Part shown: piece by piece, positions 17,145 to 23,433 of the stretch
How the letters are laid out: every line of letters starts with the position of its first letter
Numbering within the stretch: position 1 is the stretch's first letter
DNA from: Trichloromonas sp034002365
Lineage (GTDB): Bacteria > Desulfobacterota > Desulfuromonadia > Desulfuromonadales > Trichloromonadaceae
Direction of reading: 5' to 3'
Assembly (NCBI GenBank): GCA_034002365.1
Contig: JAVFAR010000038.1
Span: 1 to 23,433 of the forward strand
DNA: 23,433 nucleotides
Notes under the pieces: model-generated
Databases searched by the model: none
Seen by the model: only the letters and a program-made list of their open reading frames with translations
What the model was told of the DNA's origin: nothing
Position numbers and translations under genes: made by a program

Positions 17145-19946
17145 TTGCCCCTCGCTTTACGGATACTGTTGGTGGAGGATTCCTCCGCCGACGCCGAACT
17201 CAACAGCTACGAAGTGCGCAAGGTGCTCCCCGCCTGCGACTTCCGGCGGGTGGAGACCCGCGAGGACTATCTGGCGGCGCTGGCGGATTTCGCTCCGGAT
17301 GTGATTCTCTGCGACTATCATCTGCCGCGCTTCGACGGCCTCGCCGCGCTGGATCTGGCCCTGGCCCATTGTCCCGACGTCCCCTTCATCCTCGTGACCG
17401 GCGCCCTTGACGAGGCGATGGCGGTCTCCTGCATGAAGGCCGGAGCCTGGGACTACATCCTCAAGGATCATCTCTCGCGCCTGGGTCCGGCGGTGCTGGG
17501 GGCCTTGGAGCAGCAGCGCCTGCGCATTGAGAACCGGCGGGCGAATGCGGCGCTGCGCGAGAGCGAGGAACGCTATCGCTGCCTCTTCGAGGACAATCAC
17601 GCGGTCATGCTCCTGATCGATCCCGAGAGCTCCGAGATTGTCGATGCCAATCCCGCGGCCGCGTTTTTTTACGGCTACAGCCGCGAGCAGCTCCGCACCA
17701 AGCGGATTACCGAGATCAACACCCTCGATGCCGACGAGGTGCGCCGGGAAATGGCGCTGGCGAAAGCGGCCCAGCGCTATCATTTCAACTTCCGCCATCG
17801 CCTGGCCGACGGCACGATCCGTGATGTGGAGGTCTTCAGCGCGGCGATCAGCCTCTTCGGCCGTTCGTTGCTGCTGTCCATCATCCACGACGTGAGCGAG
17901 CGCAAGAAGGCGGAAACGGATCGGCGGCTGGCGCAATTCTGCATCGACCACGCGGCGATCGGCATGCTGCGCGTCGACGCCGAAGGCCGTATCCTCCTCG
18001 CCAACGAGCGGGCCTGCCGGAGTCTTGGCTATCCCCACGCGGAACTGCGGGAACGCTCCCTTTACGACCTCGACCCCAACCTGACGGAGAGTCTCTGGCG
18101 CGAGCAGCGCCGGTCTCTCGACGGGCAGGAAACCCGCACCTTCGAAAGCGTGCATCGGCGCAAGGACGGAACGCTCTTTCCCGTGGAGGTGACCCTCAGC
18201 CGTCTCGACTACGAAGGGCAATCCCTCTATTTCGCCTTTGTCTACGACATCGCCGACCGCAGGCTTTACGAGGAGGAGATGCGCAAGCTCTCGACGGCGG
18301 TGGAGCAGAGTCCGGCCTCGGTCATCCTCACCGATCCCTGGGGGCGCATCGAATACGTCAACCCCAAGTTTACCCAGGTCACCGGCTATGCGTCGGAAGA
18401 GGTGCTGGGACGCAATCCGAGTCTGATGAAGTCGGGAGAAACGAGCGAGGAGGAGTATCGGCGCCTGTGGGAAACGATCACCGCCGGCGGCGAGTGGCGC
18501 GGCGAGTTCCATAACCGGCGCAAGGATGGTTCGCTCTTCTGGGAATCGGCGGCGATTTCCGCCATTCGCAATGAATTCGGCGCGGTCAGCCATTTTCTCG
18601 CGGTCAAGGAGGACATCAGCGAACGCAAGGTCTACGAGGAGCAGTTGCGTCATCTCGCCACCCACGACGAACTGACCGGTCTGGCCAATCGCACCCTGCT
18701 CCTCGACCGTTTGCAGCAGGCGATCCATTACGCCCAGCGCTCCCGGCGGCTGGTCGCGGTGCTGCTGCTCGATCTCGACCGTTTCAAGGTACTCAACGAC
18801 AGCCTTGGCCACAGTGTCGGGGACGAACTGCTCTTCAGCGCCGCCCAGCGCCTGCGAACCGTGGTTCGCGAGATGGACAGCGTCGCCCGTCTCGGCGGCG
18901 ACGAGTTTGTTCTTCTGCTCGGGGAGCTGGAGGAGGAGGACGATGTCGGGCCGGTGGCGCGGAAAGTGCTGGAGCACCTGACGTTGCCTTATCCGCTCGG
19001 GGAACGGGATCTCACCGTCACCGCCAGCCTCGGCATCAGCCTCTACCCCCGGGACGGTCAGGATGCCGAAACCCTGCTGCGCAACGCCGATGTCGCCATG
19101 TACCGGGCCAAGGAGGAGGGGGACTGCTTCCGTTTCTACGCGCCGGAGATGAATCAGCGGGTCATGGAGACCCTGGAGATGGAGGCCGACCTGCGCCGGG
19201 CCCTGGAGCGGGAGGAATTCTGCCTGCATTATCAGCCCAAGGTGGCCCTGGCCACCGGGGAAATCCACGGGGCCGAGGCGCTCTTGCGCTGGCGCCATCC
19301 CCAGCGGGGGATGGTGGCGCCGGGGACGTTCATCCCCCTGGCCGAGGAAACCGGGCTGATTCTGCCCATCGGCGAATGGGTGCTGGGAGAGGTGTGCGCG
19401 CAGCTCAGGCGCTGGCGGGATGAAGGCTTGCCGTTGCTGCCGGTGGCGGCCAATCTATCCGCCCGGCAGTTCCGCCGGGAGGATCTGGCCGGGACCGCCC
19501 GGCGATTTCTGCGGGAACAGGATCTGGAGCCGGGTCTTTTGGAGATGGAGCTGACGGAAAGCATGATCATGCGCGATCCCCAGGCCGCCGCCGCGACCAT
19601 GCGCCAGTTCAAGGATCTCGGCGTCACCCTGGCCCTGGACGATTTCGGCACCGGCTACTCGTCGCTCAACTGCCTGCGCCGCTTTCCCGTGGACAGCCTG
19701 AAGATCGACCGTTCTTTCATCAGCGACGCCGCCGACGATCCCAGCGCCGCGGCGGTCGTCACCAGTATCGTCGCCATCGCCCACAGCCTCGGCCTGCAGG
19801 CGGTGGCCGAGGGGGTCGAGACCCGCCGGCAGCTCGATTTTCTGCGCCGGTGCGGCTGTGACAGCTTTCAGGGTTTTTATTTCAGCCGCCCCCTGCCGGC
19901 CGCGGACTTCGCCGCGCTGGCGCGGCAGGGGGGAGGTCTGGGCTAG
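17145..19946 (+). CDS. Receiver-PAS-PAS-PAS-GGDEF-EAL cyclic-di-GMP signalling protein
   Basis: A soluble 933-residue protein that may make or break cyclic-di-GMP. Order: receiver domain (about 1-125, phospho-acceptor Asp57 in CDYHLPRFDG), PAS (about 140-260), PAS (265-380), PAS-PAC (385-505), GGDEF (about 510-680) and EAL (about 690-930). The GGDEF motif is intact (584-588), with an inhibitory I-site RxxD (REMD, 575-578) five residues before it. The EAL domain keeps Glu711 in EALLRW, ELTES, DDFGTGYSS (832-840), KIDRSF and EGVET, so both activities are possible. The start is TTG at 17145; later starts would cut the first receiver strand. No partner kinase is adjacent, though a receiver-kinase protein is encoded at 21692-23353. 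No membrane segment is visible. Confidence 0.93.
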   Translation: MPLALRILLVEDSSADAELNSYEVRKVLPACDFRRVETREDYLAALADFAPDVILCDYHLPRFDGLAALDLALAHCPDVPFILVTGALDEAMAVSCMKAGAWDYILKDHLSRLGPAVLGALEQQRLRIENRRANAALRESEERYRCLFEDNHAVMLLIDPESSEIVDANPAAAFFYGYSREQLRTKRITEINTLDADEVRREMALAKAAQRYHFNFRHRLADGTIRDVEVFSAAISLFGRSLLLSIIHDVSERKKAETDRRLAQFCIDHAAIGMLRVDAEGRILLANERACRSLGYPHAELRERSLYDLDPNLTESLWREQRRSLDGQETRTFESVHRRKDGTLFPVEVTLSRLDYEGQSLYFAFVYDIADRRLYEEEMRKLSTAVEQSPASVILTDPWGRIEYVNPKFTQVTGYASEEVLGRNPSLMKSGETSEEEYRRLWETITAGGEWRGEFHNRRKDGSLFWESAAISAIRNEFGAVSHFLAVKEDISERKVYEEQLRHLATHDELTGLANRTLLLDRLQQAIHYAQRSRRLVAVLLLDLDRFKVLNDSLGHSVGDELLFSAAQRLRTVVREMDSVARLGGDEFVLLLGELEEEDDVGPVARKVLEHLTLPYPLGERDLTVTASLGISLYPRDGQDAETLLRNADVAMYRAKEEGDCFRFYAPEMNQRVMETLEMEADLRRALEREEFCLHYQPKVALATGEIHGAEALLRWRHPQRGMVAPGTFIPLAEETGLILPIGEWVLGEVCAQLRRWRDEGLPLLPVAANLSARQFRREDLAGTARRFLREQDLEPGLLEMELTESMIMRDPQAAAATMRQFKDLGVTLALDDFGTGYSSLNCLRRFPVDSLKIDRSFISDAADDPSAAAVVTSIVAIAHSLGLQAVAEGVETRRQLDFLRRCGCDSFQGFYFSRPLPAADFAALARQGGGLG

Positions 19947-20738
19947 TTACTCGCGGCTGGAACCCCGGCCGCTGCCGACACCGCGTTTGCTTTCGCGGAT
20001 GAAATCGAGCATCTGCCGCACATCGTCGGTGCACTGGGGATCGTCGGCCAGCTTTTGCAGGGCTTCGGCGAGGGGGAGGTTGGCGCGGAAGAGGGTCTTG
20101 AAGGCTTCCTTGACGGCGCGGATGCGGCCGTCGTCGAAGCCGTTGCGCCTGAGGCCGACAACATTAATGGCGCGCAGCCAGTTGAGCCCGTCGTTGATGC
20201 AGAAGGGGGGGACGTCCTTGGCCGCGCCGGAGCCGCCGCGCATCATGGCGAAGGGGCCGATGCGCACGAACTGGTGGACCTGGCAGTTGCCGGAGATGAT
20301 CGCCCGGTCGCCGACCTCCACATGGCCGGCGAGCAGGGCGCCGTTGACCAGGATGACGTGGTTGCCGATGACGCAGTTGTGGGCGACGTGGCTGTTGACC
20401 ATGAAGAAGTTGTGGTCGCCGACCCGGGTGACGGTGCCCGGCCGGTTCCCCCGGTGGATGGTCACGCCTTCGCGGATGATGTTGCCGTCGCCGATCTCGG
20501 TCCAGGCCTCTTCCCCTTTGTAGCCGACATCCTGGGGGTCGTGGCCGACGACGGCGCCGGGGTAGAGGATATTGTTCGCGCCGAGGCGGGTCCAGCGGCC
20601 GACATGGGCGCCGTGCAGGATGCGGCAGCCGGGACCGATGCTGACGTCGGCGTCGATGAATGCGTGCGGGCCGACCTGAACGTCGTCGGCGAGACGGGCG
20701 CCGGGATCGGCCACGGCGCTGGGATGAATCTGGGGCAT
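19947..20738 (-). CDS. lpxA: LpxA-type UDP-N-acetylglucosamine acyltransferase
   Basis: Cytoplasmic left-handed beta-helix acyltransferase for the first step of lipid A synthesis (3-O-acylation of UDP-GlcNAc from acyl-ACP). The 263 residues show hexapeptide repeats from IHPSAVADPG onwards, VVGHDPQDVGYKGE, the region of the catalytic histidine (NSHVAHNCVIGN), HQFVRIGPFAMMRGGSG and a helical C-terminal domain (GLRRNGF). The start at 20738 is chosen because AGGAG lies six bases before it; that site directly abuts the ATG at 20744, which would be too close. It stands alone rather than in the common lpxD-fabZ-lpxA-lpxB cluster, so it may be a paralogue. Its stop abuts the stop of the convergent GGDEF-EAL gene with no gap. 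Confidence 0.87.
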   Translation of the reverse strand: MPQIHPSAVADPGARLADDVQVGPHAFIDADVSIGPGCRILHGAHVGRWTRLGANNILYPGAVVGHDPQDVGYKGEEAWTEIGDGNIIREGVTIHRGNRPGTVTRVGDHNFFMVNSHVAHNCVIGNHVILVNGALLAGHVEVGDRAIISGNCQVHQFVRIGPFAMMRGGSGAAKDVPPFCINDGLNWLRAINVVGLRRNGFDDGRIRAVKEAFKTLFRANLPLAEALQKLADDPQCTDDVRQMLDFIRESKRGVGSGRGSSRE

Positions 20739-20782
20739 GGGCATCTCCTGGTCTGATTAAATTCCTAAAACGGCTCCTAATT

Positions 20783-20890
20783 ACCACAGGGACACAGAGC
20801 CACAGAGAATAACCCATCAGCCAAAGAAAGCGACAGGTGAAACCCCCTCATTTCCTTGAAAACCCCAACTTTTCTCGGTGTTCTGCGTTA
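20783..20890. repeat. Degenerate CACAGAG-type repeat with imperfect inverted partner
   Basis: In the gap between lpxA and the DUF2148 gene, 20783-20809 carries a CACAG-rich string (ACCACAGGGACACAGAG and on). The segment at 20871-20890 (TTTCTCGGTGTTCTGCGTT) is an imperfect inverse of it. Strings of this type recur between genes in many genomes. Pairing is incomplete, so it looks like a decayed intergenic element. The rest of the gap (about 20810-20870) shows nothing I can name. Confidence 0.4.
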
Positions 20891-20925
20891 AAAGAGCTTT
20901 TTCCGGTTTATTCTGCTGCGTGCAG

Positions 20926-20946
20926 CCCTTTCTTCAAAGGGTTTTT
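20926..20946 (+). terminator. Terminator- or attenuator-like hairpin in the leader of the DUF2148 gene
   Basis: CCCTTT (20926-20931), loop CTTC and AAAGGG (20936-20941) form a 6-base-pair stem followed by five T. It lies 40 bases before the ATG at 20986 on the coding strand. It could end upstream transcripts or attenuate this gene. A smaller palindrome, GCTGC-GT-GCAGC (20915-20926), overlaps its first base. Confidence 0.38.
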
Positions 20947-20985
20947 CCTGTCTCCTGGTTGTTTTTCCGAAAAGGAGTGAATCCA

Positions 20986-21516
20986 ATGCTGACGATCAAT
21001 CCGGAATCGAAGAGCGAATGGGTCGAACGGGCCGCGGAGATGCTCTGCGCGGCGGCGCGCACCGCCCCCAAGGGACGGGGGCGGGATCTGCTGGTGACCG
21101 CCGTGGTCAGCGGCGTCGAGCTGGGGCGGCTGGCCGATACCATGCGCATGATCGCCGAGCGCGACCAGGCGGCTTTTTTCGCCCGCGACGCCGGTAATCT
21201 TGCCCTGGCGTCGGCGCTGGTCCTCATCGGTACCCGCATGGAGCCTCTGGGCCTGCCCCATTGCGGTTACTGCGGCTTCGCCGACTGCGCCGCGATGCAG
21301 GCGGCGGGCGCCACCTGCGCCTTTGCCACCGGCGATCTGGGCATCGCCGTCGGTTCGGCGGTGAGCCGGGCCGCCGATATGCGCCTCGATAACCGCGTCA
21401 TGTACAGCGCCGGCAAGGCCGCCATCGAGATGGGACTGCTCGGCGAGGGGGTGCGGATCGCCTATGGCATCCCCCTTTCGGTCAGCGGCAAGAGCCCCTT
21501 TTTCGATCGGGGTTGA
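20986..21516 (+). CDS. DUF2148-type small cysteine-cluster (ferredoxin-like) protein
   Basis: The 176-residue soluble protein resembles the DUF2148/'ferredoxin domain-containing' family, whose biochemical role is not established. The key feature is CGYCGFADC followed by a further Cys (GATC): a CX2CX4C pattern plus a fourth cysteine, suited to an iron-sulfur cluster. The N-terminal part (PKGRGRDLLVTAVV) and the C-terminal GIPLSVSGKSPFFDR are typical of the family. The start at 20986 is chosen over an upstream in-frame GTG (20878) because AAAGGAG (20971-20977) lies eight bases before it and the upstream extension is not protein-like. It stands alone between two minus-strand genes. I infer a redox or metal role but cannot name a substrate. 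Confidence 0.8.
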   Translation: MLTINPESKSEWVERAAEMLCAAARTAPKGRGRDLLVTAVVSGVELGRLADTMRMIAERDQAAFFARDAGNLALASALVLIGTRMEPLGLPHCGYCGFADCAAMQAAGATCAFATGDLGIAVGSAVSRAADMRLDNRVMYSAGKAAIEMGLLGEGVRIAYGIPLSVSGKSPFFDRG

Positions 21517-21531
21517 GACACCCCTGAATCC

Positions 21532-21624
21532 GTGAGGCGTGAGGGGAAAGGGGTGAGGAGAAAAAACCATAGACCCGTATTTGTTGGGAGTTTCAGGTTT
21601 CACTCTTCACCCCTGACGCCTCAC
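21532..21624. repeat. Imperfect long inverted repeat after the DUF2148 gene
   Basis: GTGAGGCGT (21532-21540) pairs perfectly with ACGCCTCAC (21616-21624), and AGGGGTGA (21549-21556) pairs with TCACCCCT (21607-21614). An eight-base bulge lies on one side and a single base on the other; the loop is about 50 bases and includes GTTGGGAGTT. No T run follows. It lies between convergent genes, where it may act as a bidirectional transcript end or be a decayed repeat element. The remaining bases to 21691 include a weaker ACCTGC/GCAGGT pair. Confidence 0.55.
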
Positions 21625-21691
21625 CTGCCGGTAACTGAAAAGCAGCAGGTAACCTCGAAAGTCAGTTCGAATTCACGGATTTTGGAAGTCT

Positions 21692-23353
21692 TCAGGGCTG
21701 GGCCAGGGGGAGGGTGAAGGCGAAACAGCTGCCGGCGCCGTCGGCGACCGGGCTGCGCACGGCGATGTCGCCATGGTGCAGGCCGACAATCTCCTTGCAG
21801 ATGGCCAGCCCCAGGCCGGTTCCTTTGCGGTAGACGGTGGCGCTGGGCAGCTGCTCGTAGCGGTCGAAGAGGGTCTTCTGCTGTTCCTCCGGAATGCCGC
21901 AGCCGGTGTCGCTGACGCTGATTTCCAGAGCCGGTTGCTTCTGGCGGGTGGTGGCGGGAGCGGCGGTGATACGGATATGGCCGCCGTCGGGGGTGAACTT
22001 GACGGCGTTGCTGATCAGGTTGGACAGAACCCGGGTCAGCTGTTTTTCGTCGGCCATGACCTGAGGCAGGTTTTCGGGCAGTTCCGTTTCGACCTGCAAC
22101 CGATGCTCCTGCAGTTGGATCGAAAAGGAACCGAGAACCTGGGCGAGCAGGGGGGCGAGGTCGAGGGGGCGCGCCGCCACCAGCATCTTGCCCGCCTCCA
22201 GTTTGGAATAGTCGAGAATATCGTCGATCAGCGCCAGCAGCCGGTTGCACCCTTCCTGAATATTTTTCAGGGCCGCCCCCTGATCGGGGGAGACCTTTCC
22301 GAGAATGCCCTCGGCGAGAACATTGGTGAAGCCGCTGATGCCGGTCAGCGGCGAGCGCATGTCGTGCACCAGCATCGACACCAGATCGGCTTTGACGTTC
22401 TCGATATCCTTGATTTTTTTCAGGTAGCGCGCGACAATCAGCAGCCGGCCGGCGATGACGCCGAGGGCGTGGCTCATCCCCTCGGTCAGCCGCCGCTGGC
22501 CGCTTTCAAAGAGGGTCAGTGACGCCAGCAGTTCGTTGCCGTCGTGAATGGGCAGGGATCTCAGCACCTGGAAGCTGACCGGCATCGCCCGTCCTCCTCC
22601 GCTCTCTCGCTCGATCAGAATGAAACGGTACTTGCCCGCGGCTTCGCGGTCGAGTCCGGCCCGGTGCAGCATCTCTTTGCGGGCATGCTCGATGAATCCG
22701 TCCGAAACCGGCTCCATCAGTTGCAGAAAAATCGAATATTTATCCGCGCCTTCCCGCAACAGCAGGCCGGCGGCGCTGTAGCGGCAGATGAGGGCGAGAA
22801 AATCGAAGAATTCCCGGGCCAGAGTCTCGCTGTCGTGGGCGAGTCCGGTCAGTTTGAGGATTTCGTTGGAAATCGTCGACTCGTAAAGAAGACGGTCGAG
22901 AAGGCCGGTGATCTGGTTACGGATCGCCTTGCCGTCGAGCCCCCGGATTCCTTTCGCAGGCGGCTCCGTCGTTTCTTTGCGTTCTTTGATAAGACTCTCG
23001 ATGGCCGCCAGGGTGCGGGGGAATTCGGCGGTCTTTTCCAGAAAGGCATCGGCCCCGGCCTTTTCCCCCCAGAAGCGGTTGTGCGGTTCCGCCTGGGAAC
23101 TGAAGAGAATGATGGGGATGTCCTGGGTCAGGGGGTCGTTCTTGAGGATGCGGCAGAGGTGGTAGCCGTTGAGTTCGGAGATGGGGATATCGGAAAGGAC
23201 CAGATCCGGGGGGCGCTGGTAAATGGCGGCGATCGCTTTCATGCCGTTGTCGGCGGTCCGCACCCGATACCCGGCCTCTTCGAGAAAGTCCCGCAGAGGG
23301 GCGATCTGAGGCAGGTTGTCGTCGACCAGCAGAAGGGTGAAGCGACGGGTCAT
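21692..23353 (-). CDS. Receiver-first sensor histidine kinase (REC-GAF-like-HisKA-HATPase)
   Basis: A soluble 553-residue signalling kinase. The N-terminal receiver (about 1-125) has the acidic pair Asp11-Asp12, phospho-acceptor Asp55 (SDIPISELNG), Ser85 and Lys107. The middle region (about 140-315) has no clear motif and may be a GAF-like sensor with flanking helices. The HisKA domain has His330 in MLVHDMRSPLTGISG; the ATPase domain has the N box (NLISNAVKFTPDGG), G1 (DTGCGIP) and G2 (GTGLGLAIC). There is no membrane segment. The ATG at 23353 has GAGGAGG five bases upstream. The upstream 80 bases to the window edge show no clear promoter. No dedicated response regulator is adjacent; the receiver at 17145 is a possible but unproven target. 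Confidence 0.9.
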   Translation of the reverse strand: MTRRFTLLLVDDNLPQIAPLRDFLEEAGYRVRTADNGMKAIAAIYQRPPDLVLSDIPISELNGYHLCRILKNDPLTQDIPIILFSSQAEPHNRFWGEKAGADAFLEKTAEFPRTLAAIESLIKERKETTEPPAKGIRGLDGKAIRNQITGLLDRLLYESTISNEILKLTGLAHDSETLAREFFDFLALICRYSAAGLLLREGADKYSIFLQLMEPVSDGFIEHARKEMLHRAGLDREAAGKYRFILIERESGGGRAMPVSFQVLRSLPIHDGNELLASLTLFESGQRRLTEGMSHALGVIAGRLLIVARYLKKIKDIENVKADLVSMLVHDMRSPLTGISGFTNVLAEGILGKVSPDQGAALKNIQEGCNRLLALIDDILDYSKLEAGKMLVAARPLDLAPLLAQVLGSFSIQLQEHRLQVETELPENLPQVMADEKQLTRVLSNLISNAVKFTPDGGHIRITAAPATTRQKQPALEISVSDTGCGIPEEQQKTLFDRYEQLPSATVYRKGTGLGLAICKEIVGLHHGDIAVRSPVADGAGSCFAFTLPLAQP

Positions 23354-23433
23354 GAAGGCCTCCTCGCGCCGGTGGCGGGGAGCGCCAGGGCAACCGTGCG
23401 GAGTCTGTTTCGAAACGGTCTGATCCTAATTAT

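Noticed and set aside
17157..19298. A 713-codon open frame on the minus strand opposite the GGDEF-EAL gene, and similar long antisense frames at 801-2126, 3057-4238, 4607-5923, 5920-7164, 7008-8726 and 8597-9991
   Set aside because: They mirror well-supported genes, show no family motifs, and arise from the GC-rich third-codon bias of the true strand.

Overview
This 23.4 kb window is GC-rich, densely coded chromosomal DNA from a Gram-negative bacterium. It most likely comes from the Desulfuromonadales/Geobacterales (class Desulfuromonadia, formerly Deltaproteobacteria). The reasons are the gene order pilB-pilT-pilC-pilS-pilR, which is familiar from Geobacter-type genomes, an LpxA-type acyltransferase that implies lipid A, and multi-domain signalling proteins of the kind common in that group. 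The assignment is inferred from gene content and family knowledge; no search was run. I see no rRNA, tRNA, CRISPR array, insertion sequence or phage gene.

Layout. (1) Bases 1-2916, plus strand: the 3' part of an RNase R gene, then ribF and aroE, joined by 4- and 11-base overlaps. (2) 2976-10222, plus strand: a type IV pilus engine block, made of the extension ATPase PilB, retraction ATPase PilT, platform protein PilC, sensor kinase PilS and sigma-54 activator PilR. The last three genes overlap by 1-4 bases. No pilin gene follows pilR. (3) 10219-12151, minus strand: a short SLC13-type permease and a secreted Arg/Asp/Glu-rich protein, separated by an intrinsic terminator. (4) 12270-17000, plus strand: a potassium uptake block with two RCK/TrkA-type proteins, TrkH, a second TrkH/KtrB-type pore protein and a KtrA-type regulator. 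(5) 17145-19946, plus: a receiver-PAS(x3)-GGDEF-EAL cyclic-di-GMP protein. (6) 19947-20738, minus: an LpxA-type acyltransferase, convergent with the previous gene with no gap. (7) 20986-21516, plus: a small cysteine-cluster DUF2148-type protein. (8) 21692-23353, minus: a receiver-first sensor histidine kinase.

How the genes may work together. PilB carries a near-ideal pair of 24-residue MshEN motifs, known elsewhere to bind cyclic-di-GMP, and the window also encodes a GGDEF-EAL protein with all key motifs intact. Pilus extension is therefore a plausible cyclic-di-GMP output here. PilS-PilR would be expected to drive a sigma-54 pilin promoter located elsewhere. One strong -24/-12 match lies inside aroE, pointing towards pilB. 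The potassium block looks like two complete channel-plus-regulator sets fused into one cluster.

No wholly new system is evident. The most unusual points are the complementary split of the first two RCK proteins, the permease that seems to have lost its RCK_C insert and gained a tail from a short tandem repeat, the R/D/E-rich secreted protein, and several hairpins placed at ribosome binding sites or between genes.
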